Below, piece by piece: positions 45,128 to 53,716 of a stretch of 64,000 bases of DNA. The stretch spans positions 1-64,000 of the forward strand of contig NZ_FOZV01000004.1 in the NCBI RefSeq assembly GCF_900116065.1, written 5' to 3'. The stretch's first letter is position 1; each line of letters starts with the position of its first letter. The stretch is from Brevundimonas viscosa (GTDB lineage Bacteria > Pseudomonadota > Alphaproteobacteria > Caulobacterales > Caulobacteraceae). Made by a program: the position numbers and the translations under genes. The notes beneath the pieces were generated by a model. That model worked only from the letters and a program-made list of their open reading frames with translations, did no database searches and was not told the DNA's origin.

Positions 45128-45583
45128 TCAGGCGGCGTCCGCGACCGGCTCCGGAACCAGGCAGGCCAGGTCGAGCAGGCTGATCATCCCGTCCTCGCCG
45201 GCGACGATGCCTTCCAGCAGAGGCTCGCTTCCGCCGGCGCCGAGCTCTGGAGCGGGCTGCACCGAGCCGGGCTCGACCCCGAGGATGTCGGAGACGCCGT
45301 CGACCAGCAGGCCCACCAGACGGCCGCCCTGCTCGATGACGATGACCGCGTGCCGGGCCGAGGGCTCCGACGGCGGGCCGCCCAGCCGTCGACCGAGGTC
45401 CATCACCGGCAGGACGATGCCGCGCAGGTTGACCACGCCCTGCATGAAGGGCTGGGCGTTCGGCAGGGGCGTGGCGGGGCTCCAGCCGCGGATCTCCCGC
45501 ACCGACTGGATGTCGATGGCGTAGCGGGCCTCGCCGATTCGGAAGGCGACCAGTTCGCGCAGGTCGGGGTTGTCGGCGCGCAT
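45128..45583 (-). CDS. CheW-type chemotaxis coupling protein
   Basis: A 151-aa CheW domain protein that links receptors to the CheA kinase. Family blocks are LVAFRIGEARYAIDIQSVRE, GVVNLRGIVLPVMDLGRRLG and VIVIEQGGRLVGLLVDGVSD. The start is ATG 45583 with GGGAGGC upstream, overlapping the stop of the chemoreceptor gene as ATGA, so receptor and coupler are co-translated. No CheA lies in the window. Confidence 0.93.
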   Translation of the reverse strand: MRADNPDLRELVAFRIGEARYAIDIQSVREIRGWSPATPLPNAQPFMQGVVNLRGIVLPVMDLGRRLGGPPSEPSARHAVIVIEQGGRLVGLLVDGVSDILGVEPGSVQPAPELGAGGSEPLLEGIVAGEDGMISLLDLACLVPEPVADAA

Positions 45584-47109
45584 CAGAACGCCTCCCATCC
45601 CTCGGCCGGCTCGACCACGGCCAGGGCGGCGCCGCCGGCCCCGGCCCGCGCGAAGCGGGCGATGCGCTGCTGCTGTGCGCCGTGGAAGCCGGGGCGCGCG
45701 TCCGGACGCCGTTCCGCCGCGGCGGGAGCCGCGGGCGCGCTGGCGGCGGTCGCCCGGGTGATCCTGAAGCGTCCGACCAGGCCCGACAGCTCCTCGCTGT
45801 CGCGGCTGAGGCTGTGGCTGGCGGCGGTCGACTGTTCGACCATGGCGGCGTTCTGCTGGGTCACCTGGTCCATCTGGTTGACCGCGGTGTTGACCTGCTG
45901 GAGCCCGGTGGCCTGTTCCTGGGCCGAGGCGCTGATCTCCGACATCAGGCCATGGATGCCCGAGACCCCCTCGATGATGGCCTTGAGGGCCTTGCCGGTC
46001 TGGTCGACCAGGCCGACTCCGGTCGCCACCTGGGTCGACGAGGCCGAGATCAGGGTCTTGATCTCCTTGGCCGCGTCGGCCGAGCGTTGGGCCAGGGCCC
46101 GAACTTCGGAGGCGACGACGGCGAAACCGCGGCCCGCGTCGCCGGCCCGGGCGGCCTCGACCCCGGCGTTCAGCGCCAGCAGGTTGGTCTGGAAGGCGAT
46201 TTCGTCGATGACGCCGATGATCTGGCCGATCTGGCCGGCCGAACGCTCGATGTCGCCCATGGCGGCCACGGCCCGCTCGACCACTTCGCCCGACCGTTCG
46301 GCCTCGGAGCGGGCGGCGGTCACCGACTCGCTGGCGCGCCGGGCGCCCTCGGCCGTCCGGTTGACGGTGGCGGTGATCTCGTCAAGCGCGGCGGCGGTCT
46401 CCTCGAGGCTCGCCGCCTGCTGCTCGGTGCGCCGCGACAGGTCGTCGGCCGCGTGGCTGATCTCGGCGGCGCCGGTGCGCATGGTGCTGGCGTGGGTGGC
46501 GATCTCGCCGACCACCGCCTCCAGCCGGCTGACCGCCGCGTTGAAGTCGTCGGCGAGCTTGCGGTAGTCGGCGGGGAAGTCCGCCTCCAGCCGGACCATC
46601 AGGTCGCCCTCCGACAGGCGCGACAGGGCGTCCGCCGTGCGCTGGACCACGTCGGACAGTTCATCCGCGGCGCGCTTGCGCTCCGCTTCCTGCCGCTCGC
46701 GCTCGACCTCCACCGCGGTGACGTCCGTGGCGAACTTGATCACCTTGAAGGGCTTGCCGGCGGCGTCGAGGATCGGATTGTAGGAGGCCTCGATCACGAC
46801 CCGCTTGCCGCCCTTGCCGAGCCGCTCGTACTTCTGCGCGAGGAATTCGCCCGCCCGCAGCCGCCGCCAGAATTCCTGATAGGCTTCGCTGCGTGCAAAC
46901 GTCGGGTCGACGAACAGGCTGTGCTGTCGGCCCTTAACCTCGTCGAGGCGGTATCCGAGCACCTGCAGGAAGTTCTCGTTGGCGTCGAGGATGGTTCCGT
47001 CGAGCTCGAACTCGATCACCGCCTGTGAACGGCCGATGGCGGCGACCACCGCCTCGAGCTGGTGGATGCGCTCCTGCAGCGCCTGGTTGGCTTTGGAAGG
47101 TCCGAACAT
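45583..47109 (-). CDS. Soluble PAS-containing methyl-accepting chemotaxis protein with CheR-docking-like tail
   Basis: A 508-aa receptor with no membrane helix. Residues 25-140 form a PAS domain ([20 protein letters not shown], with the PAC part [20 protein letters not shown]), then a HAMP-like linker ([19 protein letters not shown]), then the signalling domain with the hairpin tip [20 protein letters not shown]. The last five residues are GWEAF, which fits the CheR/CheB-binding pentapeptide xWxxF. ATG 47109 was chosen; the frame stays open for 246 nt upstream but the codons look non-coding. The PAS may bind heme, flavin or a small ligand. Confidence 0.92.
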   Translation of the reverse strand: MFGPSKANQALQERIHQLEAVVAAIGRSQAVIEFELDGTILDANENFLQVLGYRLDEVKGRQHSLFVDPTFARSEAYQEFWRRLRAGEFLAQKYERLGKGGKRVVIEASYNPILDAAGKPFKVIKFATDVTAVEVERERQEAERKRAADELSDVVQRTADALSRLSEGDLMVRLEADFPADYRKLADDFNAAVSRLEAVVGEIATHASTMRTGAAEISHAADDLSRRTEQQAASLEETAAALDEITATVNRTAEGARRASESVTAARSEAERSGEVVERAVAAMGDIERSAGQIGQIIGVIDEIAFQTNLLALNAGVEAARAGDAGRGFAVVASEVRALAQRSADAAKEIKTLISASSTQVATGVGLVDQTGKALKAIIEGVSGIHGLMSEISASAQEQATGLQQVNTAVNQMDQVTQQNAAMVEQSTAASHSLSRDSEELSGLVGRFRITRATAASAPAAPAAAERRPDARPGFHGAQQQRIARFARAGAGGAALAVVEPAEGWEAF

Positions 47110-47200
47110 TCTTTCTGGCCCCTGTGGGATATCGCCGATCTCAGTAGCGGGCAGGCGTTGACGCAATGCACGCGACTGGCAGGGGCCCTGATGGTCGGGC

Positions 47201-47221
47201 TTCGCATTGTTTTGATGCGAA
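47201..47221. promoter_or_regulatory. Inverted repeat between the chemoreceptor and MarR genes
   Basis: TTCGCAT (47201-47207), 7-nt spacer, ATGCGAA (47215-47221), in a divergent intergenic region of about 190 bp with lower GC. A second imperfect dyad, TTTGCTTGCAGACAAA, follows at 47231-47246. Either could be the site of the adjacent MarR protein. No clear promoter boxes identified. Confidence 0.5.
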
Positions 47222-47300
47222 CGGTGGTATTTTGCTTGCAGACAAATCCGGTAGGCGAGCTCGGCAGTATCTGTGGATTGCAGGTTGTGGAGGGTGAGTA

Positions 47301-47819
47301 GTGCTTTCGTCTCTGGGTTCCGTTCTCGAGCACCGCAGTGCGCGGTCTCGTGCACAGTTCGGCCTTGTCTACAAACTGGTCATCGTTGGTCGGAGATGGA
47401 GAGCCCGGTTGAGCGAGCGAATGGTGGGAGCCGGCCATACGGACGCCACCTTCAGCGCCCTGTACGCCCTGGCCAGCGCGCCCTCGGGACTCAACCAGAC
47501 GGAGCTGGCCGAACGCATGGGCGTCACCGGCTCTTCGCTCGTGCGCCTGCTCGATCTTCTTGAGACCCAGGGCCAGATTCGTCGGGAGGCCATGGTCGGG
47601 GACCGGCGCGCCAATCTGATACGCCTGCAGCCGGCGGGCGCCTCGGCCGTCCGCGAACTGGACGCCGTCGCCGACCAGCTTCGTGACGAGGTGTTCGAGG
47701 GCGTGTCCGACGAGGGTCTTGCCCAGCTGTCCGATCTCATGGACCGGCTCCTGCAACGTCTGGCCGCCGTCGCGCCTGACGAAGAGCTCGACGGGGTGCA
47801 GATCAGGACGCCGGCATAG
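47301..47819 (+). CDS. MarR-family transcriptional regulator
   Basis: A 172-aa regulator. The winged helix-turn-helix is in [20 protein letters not shown] and [20 protein letters not shown], followed by dimerisation helices. The GTG at 47301 follows GGAGGG with 6-nt spacing. It is divergent from the chemoreceptor and convergent with a second MarR gene (4 nt between stops). MarR proteins often sense phenolic or oxidant ligands; none can be named here. Confidence 0.87.
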   Translation: MLSSLGSVLEHRSARSRAQFGLVYKLVIVGRRWRARLSERMVGAGHTDATFSALYALASAPSGLNQTELAERMGVTGSSLVRLLDLLETQGQIRREAMVGDRRANLIRLQPAGASAVRELDAVADQLRDEVFEGVSDEGLAQLSDLMDRLLQRLAAVAPDEELDGVQIRTPA

Positions 47820-47822
47820 ATC

Positions 47823-48284
47823 TCAGCCCGGGGTCGGGGCTGCGCTCCGTCCCAGGCGCCGCAGGTCATCGCGCAGGCGCTCCGGGTCCGCCTTGAGCTC
47901 CTGCTCCACCCGCGCATGCTCCTCGACCCAGATCGGCGTGGCCCGGGCCAGCAGATTGCGGCCCGCGTCGGTCAGCGCCGCGCGCCGGCCGCGGCGGTCG
48001 TCCGGATCGACGGCGACGGCCGCCAGACCCCTGCGCTCCAGCGGCTTGAGATTGGCGGTCACCGTCGAGCGGTCCATCGCCAGCACCTCGGCCACCTGGC
48101 CGAGGGTCGGCGGGGCGGGGCGGTTCAGGCTGTGCAGCAGGGAATACTGGCCGCTGGTGATGCCGAGCGGACGGAAGGCCTCGTCGAAACGCCGCGCCAG
48201 CGCCCGCGCGGCCCGCTGGGCGTGCAGACACAGGCAGGTGTCGCGGACCTGAAGGGTAGCGGCGAAAGCGGCGGCGTTTGACAT
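47823..48284 (-). CDS. MarR-family regulator, divergent from a GST gene
   Basis: A 153-aa regulator with Cys near the N-terminus (TCLCLHAQRAARALARRFDE), a feature shared with thiol-sensing MarR relatives. The reading head is PTLGQVAEVLAMDRSTVTAN and LKPLERRGLAAVAVDPDDRR. The ATG at 48284 faces the GST gene over a short AT-rich promoter with a perfect palindrome, so it probably controls both itself and the GST. Redox or electrophile sensing is inference. Confidence 0.88.
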   Translation of the reverse strand: MSNAAAFAATLQVRDTCLCLHAQRAARALARRFDEAFRPLGITSGQYSLLHSLNRPAPPTLGQVAEVLAMDRSTVTANLKPLERRGLAAVAVDPDDRRGRRAALTDAGRNLLARATPIWVEEHARVEQELKADPERLRDDLRRLGRSAAPTPG

Positions 48285-48297
48285 GATCCAAAATACT

Positions 48298-48307
48298 TTG
48301 ATATCAA
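48298..48307. promoter_or_regulatory. MarR operator candidate
   Basis: Perfect palindrome TTGATATCAA in the 58-bp gap between the divergent MarR and GST genes, extended to CTTTGATATCAAC. Location over both presumptive start sites fits a repressor site for the MarR protein. Confidence 0.62.
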
Positions 48308-48342
48308 CATAACTGTCAACGACAGCTTGCCGGAGAAGCCCG

Positions 48343-49014
48343 ATGCGCCAGGTCACCGCCTTCAAGTGGGTGCCCCCCTTCGCCCAGGGCTCGGTGCGCG
48401 ACATCCGCGTCCGCTGGGCGTTGGAGGAGGCCGGGCTCGGCTACGACGACCGGCTGATCGACCTCGACGAGCGCGACAGCGCCGCCCACCGCGCCCGTCA
48501 GCCCTTCGGACAGGTGCCGGCCTACCGCGACGGCGAGGTGGAGATGTTCGAGTCCGGGGCCATCGTGCTGTGGATCGCCCAGGACTCCGAGGCTCTGATG
48601 CCGGACAACGCCGCCGGACGGGCCTTGGTGCTGACCTGGCTGTTCGCTGCCATGAACACCATCGAGCCGGTGGTCGCCGAACTGGCCGGCATCGACATCT
48701 TCCACGCCGACGAGCCCTGGGCGCCGCTGCGCCGGCCGGCGGTCGAGGCCCAGCTGCGCAAGCGCCTGGGCGAACTGCAGGCCGCCCTCGGGCCGCGCCG
48801 CTGGTTCACCGGCGACCGCTTCAGCGCCGCCGACATCCTGATGGTCCATGTGCTGCGCGACCTGCGCCACACCGACATCCTCGCCGACTATCCGGCGCTG
48901 GCCGACTACGTCGCCCGGGCCGAGGCGCGTCCGGCCTTCCGTCGCGCCCTGGCTGACCAGCTGAAGCCGTTCAAGGCGGCCGAGGCGGCTGACCCCGCCC
49001 TGACCGCGGCCTGA
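48343..49014 (+). CDS. Glutathione S-transferase family protein
   Basis: A 223-aa GST. The thioredoxin-like N-terminal domain (residues 5-80) includes SVRDIRVRWALEEAGLGYDD and the cis-Pro region PFGQVPAYRDGEVEMFESGA with the ES pair that contacts glutathione. The helical domain has the N-capping motif FSAADILMVHVLRDL. Divergent from a MarR regulator that probably represses it. Substrate unknown. Confidence 0.9.
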   Translation: MRQVTAFKWVPPFAQGSVRDIRVRWALEEAGLGYDDRLIDLDERDSAAHRARQPFGQVPAYRDGEVEMFESGAIVLWIAQDSEALMPDNAAGRALVLTWLFAAMNTIEPVVAELAGIDIFHADEPWAPLRRPAVEAQLRKRLGELQAALGPRRWFTGDRFSAADILMVHVLRDLRHTDILADYPALADYVARAEARPAFRRALADQLKPFKAAEAADPALTAA

Positions 49015-49224
49015 GTTGCTGCGACCGATACTGACGTACCAGCGGTCCAGGCTGCGGGGATCGGTCTTTGACAACTGAATGAGTTTTCGCCGGTTCCCAC
49101 CGGCGCCGGTCATGCACGCCTGACTTCGGCGGGTGCGATGCGGACACAGTGGACGCATCGGACGGCGTTTTTGAGTCCGCACCGCTGACGACAGCGGACG
49201 CATCGGACTGTTTTTTTCGTCCGC
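49015..49224 (+). other. Intergenic region with TTGACA box and GC hairpin
   Basis: About 210 nt after the GST gene. It holds TTGACA at 49068-49073 without a matching -10, a hairpin CGCCGGT (49088-49094) with ACCGGCG (49099-49105), and two diverged copies of a 45-bp direct repeat carrying GGACGCATCGGAC (49151-49163 and 49196-49208). No ORF. A small RNA is possible but not supported by a full promoter. Confidence 0.45.
49174..49217 (+). terminator. Intrinsic terminator downstream of GST
   Basis: AGTCCG (49174-49179) and CCGCTG (49182-49187) pair with CAGCGG (49192-49197) and CGGACT (49204-49209), then G and seven T (49211-49217). It is the end of the second direct repeat and about 160 nt after the GST stop. 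A strong plus-strand terminator. Confidence 0.82.
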
Positions 49225-49980
49225 TCAGCCGACGAGCGCCGCCCGCTCCGCCGCGGTCAGCACCCGCCAGCGGCCTTCCAGGAGGTCGCCGAGCTCCAGC
49301 GGTCCGATGCGGATGCGCAGCAGGTCGACGACCTCCAGCCCGACCAGCTCGCACATGCGCCGGATCTGCCGCTTGCGGCCCTCGCGCAGGACGAAACGCA
49401 GCCGCTGCGGCTCGACCCGCGTCACCCGCGCCGGCTTCAGCCTGCGGCCGTCCAGCTCCAGCCCGTGACGCAGCCGGTCCAGCTTCGCCTCGGTGACCTG
49501 GCCCGCCACCTCGACCAGGTACTCCTTGTCGAGATCCGACTCCGGCCCGATCACCGCCTTGGCGACGACCCCGTCCGAGGACAGCAGCAGCAGGCCGCGG
49601 GAATCCTCGTCCAGCCGTCCGATCGGGGGCAGGGAGGTGTCCTTCGCCGGCACGGCGCCGTCGCCGATCCGGTTGGCGGCGGTCAGCAGGCGCACCGCCG
49701 GGACCTTGCCCGGCTCCGGCTGGCCCGAGACGTAGCCGACCGGCTTGTGCAGCACGATCGTCACGCCTTCGGCCAGCTGCGCTTCGGCGCGGTCGGCGAG
49801 GGTCAGCGTCTGGCCCGGCTGGATCTTGCGGCCGGCGTCACGCACCGTCTCGCCGTCGACGGCGACCAGTCCTTCGGCGATCAGGGCGTCGGCCTCGCGC
49901 CGCGAGCACAGGCCCGACTGACCCATGAACTTGTTCAGCCGGACGGGTTCGTCGCCGTCCCAGGTGCGCGCCACGGCCAT
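49225..49980 (-). CDS. RsuA/RluB/E/F-family pseudouridine synthase
   Basis: A 251-aa enzyme with an N-terminal S4 domain (VRLNKFMGQSGLCSRREADALI) and the small-family catalytic core. The catalytic Asp lies in PIGRLDEDSRGLLLLSSDG. FVLREGRKRQIRRMCELVGL near the C-terminus is the second signature of this family. It follows the DUF938 gene with stop and start directly adjacent (TGA then ATG). RluF-like from overall look, but the rRNA target needs alignment. Confidence 0.9.
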   Translation of the reverse strand: MAVARTWDGDEPVRLNKFMGQSGLCSRREADALIAEGLVAVDGETVRDAGRKIQPGQTLTLADRAEAQLAEGVTIVLHKPVGYVSGQPEPGKVPAVRLLTAANRIGDGAVPAKDTSLPPIGRLDEDSRGLLLLSSDGVVAKAVIGPESDLDKEYLVEVAGQVTEAKLDRLRHGLELDGRRLKPARVTRVEPQRLRFVLREGRKRQIRRMCELVGLEVVDLLRIRIGPLELGDLLEGRWRVLTAAERAALVG

Positions 49981-50616
49981 TCAGATCGCCCGGAACAGCA
50001 GCATGAGATTGTTGGCCGGCATCTCCACCCGCAGGGTGAAGGCCAGCCCCTCGGCCTTGGCCGCCGCCGCGACCGCCTCGCGCTCGCGCAGGCCCCAGGC
50101 CGGATCGCGGGCCTTCAGGCTTTCGTCGAAGGCGGCGTTGGACGGGGCCAGCTCGACCCCCGCCTCGCGGTAGGGGCCGTAGAGGACCAGCAGTCCGCCC
50201 GGCCGCCGCAGGACGCGCCCGGCCAGCCGCATCAGCCCTTCCGTCGCCGCCCACGGGCTGATGTGGATCATGTTGATGCAGACCACGACCTCTACCGTCC
50301 CCCCGGGCCAGCTCGCCTCGTCCCGCACGTCCAGCGCCAGCGGGGCCCGCAGGTTGGGCAGGCCGGCGGCCCCGGTCCACGCGGCGATGCTGGCCTGCGC
50401 TTCGGGGGAGGGATCGCTCGGCGTCCACTCCAGACCCGGCAGGGCCCCGGCGAAGGCGACGGCGTGTTCGCCCGCCCCGCTGGCGATCTCCAGCACCCGC
50501 CCCTGCGCCGGCAGATGCGCCTTCAGCACCTCCAGAATCGGGCCGGTGTTGCGGGCCGTGGCGGGGGAGGCGAGGGCCCCGTCGGGGCGGCGAGTCTGGG
50601 GATCGAGCGTCTGCAC
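49981..50616 (-). CDS. DUF938 family SAM-dependent methyltransferase
   Basis: A 211-aa class I methyltransferase. The motif I loop is VLEIASGAGEHAVAFAGALP, preceded by SPATARNTGPILEVL, the DUF938 opening; the acidic strand and CINMIHISPWAATEGLMRLA are also family features. The start is uncertain: GTG 50616 gives a DUF938-like N-terminus, while the frame is open further upstream without a good ribosome site. Substrate unknown. Confidence 0.82.
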   Translation of the reverse strand: MQTLDPQTRRPDGALASPATARNTGPILEVLKAHLPAQGRVLEIASGAGEHAVAFAGALPGLEWTPSDPSPEAQASIAAWTGAAGLPNLRAPLALDVRDEASWPGGTVEVVVCINMIHISPWAATEGLMRLAGRVLRRPGGLLVLYGPYREAGVELAPSNAAFDESLKARDPAWGLREREAVAAAAKAEGLAFTLRVEMPANNLMLLFRAI

Positions 50617-50751
50617 GACCGCTTCGATATCCCGCCGGAGGCCGGTCCGCGACCGGAAATGTGCAGGCGGCCGACGGGCGCCGCCTCGCGGGAGGTTGAA
50701 ACGTGCAGCGGTTGACCTCGCGTCGCCTTGGATGCCATGTCCCTGAAACAT

Positions 50752-50768
50752 TGCGTGATCTGCACGCA
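50752..50768. promoter_or_regulatory. Inverted repeat upstream of pckA
   Basis: TGCGTG (50752-50757), 5-nt spacer, CACGCA (50763-50768), 57 bp before the pckA start codon, in the divergent pckA/DUF938 region. Other TGCA-containing half sites occur nearby (GTGCAGGCG, GTGCAGCGG). TTGACC at 50712-50717 is a candidate -35. A regulator of gluconeogenesis could bind here; inference. Confidence 0.45.
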
Positions 50769-50824
50769 TTCGGGAGGCGCCGCGGCGGCGGAGATCGCCG
50801 GGCCGACGTTTCAGGAGAGTTCGC

Positions 50825-52669
50825 GTGACCCAGTCCATCCCCGGCCTGCACCCGGCCCCCACCAACCACGCCGGCCTCGTCGCCTGGGTCGAGCAGATCG
50901 CCGCCCTGACGAAGCCGGCGCGCGTCCACTGGTGCGACGGCTCCGAGGCCGAGAAGTCGGCCATCGTCGCCGACCTGATCGGCAAGGGCACCCTGCGCGA
51001 GCTCGACCAGACGAAGCGCCCCGGGTGCTACTACGCCGCGTCCGACCCCAAGGACGTCGCGCGGGTCGAGAGCCGCACCTTCATCTGCTCCGGCAACGAG
51101 GGCGACGCCGGCCCGACCAACAACTGGGCCGATCCGGTCGAGATGCGCACCCGCCTGAACGGCCTGTTCGACGGCTGCATGGCCGGCCGCACCATGTACG
51201 TCGTGCCGTTCTCCATGGGCCCGCTGGGCTCGAAGATCTCGGCCCTCGGCGTCGAGATCACCGACAGCGGCTACGTCGCCGTGTCGATGGGCATCATGAC
51301 CCGCATGGGCAAGGCGGCGCTGGAGGTGCTGGGGACCGACGGCGAATTCGTGCCGGCGGTGCACACCCTCGGCGCCCCGCTGGCCGAGGGTCAGGCCGAT
51401 GTGCCGTGGCCCTGCAACGAGGAGAAGTGGATCGTCCACTTCCCCGAGACCCGCGAGATCTGGTCCTATGGCTCCGGCTACGGCGGCAACGCCCTGCTGG
51501 GCAAGAAATGCTACGCCTTGCGCATCGCCTCGGTCATGGCCCGCGACGAGGGCTGGCTGGCCGAGCACATGCTGATCCTCAAGCTGACCGACCCCAAGGG
51601 CCGGGTGAAGTACGTCGCCGCCGCCTTCCCCTCGGCCTGCGGCAAGACCAACCTCGCCATGCTGCAGCCCTCGTTGCCGGGCTGGAAGGCCGAGACCGTC
51701 GGCGACGACATCGCCTGGATGCGCTTCGGCGACGACGGCCGCCTCTACGCGGTGAACCCGGAAGCCGGCTTCTTCGGCGTCGCCCCGGGCACGAGCCGCA
51801 ACACCAACCAGAACGCCCTGGCCACCCTGGCGACGAACACCGTCTTCACCAACACGGCCCTGACCGCCGACGGCGACGTCTGGTGGGAAGGCCTGACGAA
51901 GGAAGCGCCGGAGGGGCTGACCAACTGGAAGGGCCAGCCGCACGATCCGGCTTCCGGCGAGCCCGCCGCCCATCCGAACGCTCGCTTCGCCGCCCCGGCC
52001 GGCCAGTGCCCGGCCATCGCGCCGGAATGGGAAGACCCCAAGGGCGTGCCGATCGACGCCATCCTGTTCGGCGGCCGCCGCGCCTCGGCCGTGCCGCTGG
52101 TCACCGAGGCCTTCGACTGGGAGCACGGCGTGTTCATGGGCTCGACGGTCGCCTCGGAAGGCACCGCCGCGGCCGAGAACAAGGTCGGCGAGCTGCGTCG
52201 CGATCCGTTCGCCATGCTGCCCTTCTGCGGCTACAACATGGGCGACTACTTCGCCCACTGGCTGTCTATGGGCGGCAAGACGGACGCCGCCAGGCTGCCG
52301 CGCCTCTACTTCGTCAACTGGTTCCGCAAGAACGAGGACGGCAAGTTCGTCTGGCCGGGTTTCGGCGACAACGCCCGCGTGCTGAAGTGGATCGCTGAAC
52401 GGATCGATGGCGAGGCCCAGGCCGTGGACACGCCGGTCGGCCGCGTGCCGACCCGCGAGGCCCTGGACCTGTCGGGACTCGACCTGACGGAGACGGATCT
52501 GTCGACCCTGCTCGACGTCGACGCCGATGTCTGGGCCGAGGAGGCCGCCCTGATCCCCGCCTTCTACGAGAAGTTCGGCGACCGCCTGCCGAAGGCGCTG
52601 TGGGATCAGCACGCGGCGCTCGCCGGTCGCATCGAGGAAGCCCGCGCCGCCGCCATCGCGGCCGAGTAG
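50825..52669 (+). CDS. pckG: Phosphoenolpyruvate carboxykinase (GTP)
   Basis: PEPCK (614 aa) makes phosphoenolpyruvate from oxaloacetate, the first committed step of gluconeogenesis. It is the GTP-dependent type: the kinase-1a loop reads [15 protein letters not shown] with the reactive Cys, with [18 protein letters not shown] upstream, and nearby [17 protein letters not shown] and [18 protein letters not shown] are characteristic. GTG 50825 follows AGGAGAG. Many other alphaproteobacteria use the unrelated ATP-dependent enzyme. Confidence 0.96.
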   Translation: MTQSIPGLHPAPTNHAGLVAWVEQIAALTKPARVHWCDGSEAEKSAIVADLIGKGTLRELDQTKRPGCYYAASDPKDVARVESRTFICSGNEGDAGPTNNWADPVEMRTRLNGLFDGCMAGRTMYVVPFSMGPLGSKISALGVEITDSGYVAVSMGIMTRMGKAALEVLGTDGEFVPAVHTLGAPLAEGQADVPWPCNEEKWIVHFPETREIWSYGSGYGGNALLGKKCYALRIASVMARDEGWLAEHMLILKLTDPKGRVKYVAAAFPSACGKTNLAMLQPSLPGWKAETVGDDIAWMRFGDDGRLYAVNPEAGFFGVAPGTSRNTNQNALATLATNTVFTNTALTADGDVWWEGLTKEAPEGLTNWKGQPHDPASGEPAAHPNARFAAPAGQCPAIAPEWEDPKGVPIDAILFGGRRASAVPLVTEAFDWEHGVFMGSTVASEGTAAAENKVGELRRDPFAMLPFCGYNMGDYFAHWLSMGGKTDAARLPRLYFVNWFRKNEDGKFVWPGFGDNARVLKWIAERIDGEAQAVDTPVGRVPTREALDLSGLDLTETDLSTLLDVDADVWAEEAALIPAFYEKFGDRLPKALWDQHAALAGRIEEARAAAIAAE

Positions 52670-52708
52670 GACTTGCATTCCGAAGCCGGGCGGTCGATCT
52701 GACCGTCC

Positions 52709-53716
52709 GTGTCTTCCCCCGACGTGATCGTCATCGGCGCCGGCGTGCTCGGCCTCTGCACCGCTGCGGAGCTGGGCGCGCGCGGTCATGCGGTGACCGT
52801 GATCGACCCCGGCGGCCCCAACGCCAGCTCGGCCGCCGCCGGCATGCTGGCTCCCGCCCTCGAGTGCCTGTCCGATGCAGCCACGCCCGAGCGGGCCGCC
52901 CTGCTGACCCGCGCCCGCGACCTGTGGCCAGACTTCGCCGGCCGCTTCGGCCTGAAGCTGCATCGCGACGGCGTCGATTGGCGCGGACCCGATCCGGACG
53001 CCGCCCTGGCCCGGCTGGCGACCTTCGGCGTGGAAGTGCGGCGCACGCCGACAGGCGTCTTCACTCCGGACGACTGGCGGGTCGAGGTGGGTCTGGCCCT
53101 GCAGGCGCTGGCCCGCGCCGACAGGGTCTCGCCGGTGCATGCGACCGCGTCGCGCCTTGCGGCGGAGGACCTTCGCTGGCGCGTGGAGGCTTCGGACGGG
53201 CGGGTGTGGTTCGCGCCGACGCTGGTTCTGGCGACCGGGGCCGCCGCGCCGGTGCCCGGTCTGCCGGGGCCGGTCGCAGATCTGGTCTCCGCCATCGAAC
53301 CCTGGCGCGGGCAGCTGACGCCGGTCAGCGGCCCTGCGCCGGCGCATACCCTCCGTGCGCCCGGCGTCTACGTCGTTCCGACGGCCGGCGGGATGGTGGT
53401 CGGCGCCACCATGGAGCGGGGTCGACGCGACCTCGAAGCCGACGCCGAGGTCTCGCGACGACAGGTCGAGGCGGGCAGGGCGCTGTCGGGCCTGGAGGGA
53501 CGTCCGGAGACGCCGCGGGTCGGGATACGCGGCGGAACGGTCGACGGCCTTCCGCTCGCCGGGCCGTCCCGCGAAGCCGGGCTGCACCTCGCCCTCGCCC
53601 CCCTGCGCAACGGCTGGCTGCTGGGACCGCTCGTAGCGCGCGTGGTCGCCGACGGGATCGAAGGCGGGGCGCCGGTCGCCGACGCCGCCGCCCTCGATCC
53701 GCTCAGGTTCGCCTGA
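52709..53716 (+). CDS. FAD-dependent oxidoreductase (DAO family, ThiO-like)
   Basis: A 335-aa flavoenzyme. The dinucleotide-binding motif VIVIGAGVLGLCTAAELGAR is at the N-terminus, followed by NASSAAAGMLAPALECLSDA, a stretch like that of ThiO-type glycine oxidases, and a C-terminal GTVDGLPLAGPSREAGLHLA with NGWLLGPLVARVV. It could supply dehydroglycine for thiazole synthesis or deaminate another amine; no thi genes are adjacent. GTG start, weak ribosome site, 39 nt after pckG. Confidence 0.78.
   Translation: MSSPDVIVIGAGVLGLCTAAELGARGHAVTVIDPGGPNASSAAAGMLAPALECLSDAATPERAALLTRARDLWPDFAGRFGLKLHRDGVDWRGPDPDAALARLATFGVEVRRTPTGVFTPDDWRVEVGLALQALARADRVSPVHATASRLAAEDLRWRVEASDGRVWFAPTLVLATGAAAPVPGLPGPVADLVSAIEPWRGQLTPVSGPAPAHTLRAPGVYVVPTAGGMVVGATMERGRRDLEADAEVSRRQVEAGRALSGLEGRPETPRVGIRGGTVDGLPLAGPSREAGLHLALAPLRNGWLLGPLVARVVADGIEGGAPVADAAALDPLRFA

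Noticed and set aside
49060..49217. Small RNA gene between GST and the pseudouridine synthase
   Set aside because: There is a TTGACA, a hairpin and a strong terminator, but no -10 box at the proper distance; the terminator is adequately explained by the GST gene.
49838..53587. Very long open frame on the minus strand opposite pckG and the ThiO-like gene
   Set aside because: High GC leaves antisense frames without stops. The translation is low-complexity and Arg/Gly/Ala-rich, with no domain, and the plus-strand genes here are unmistakable.
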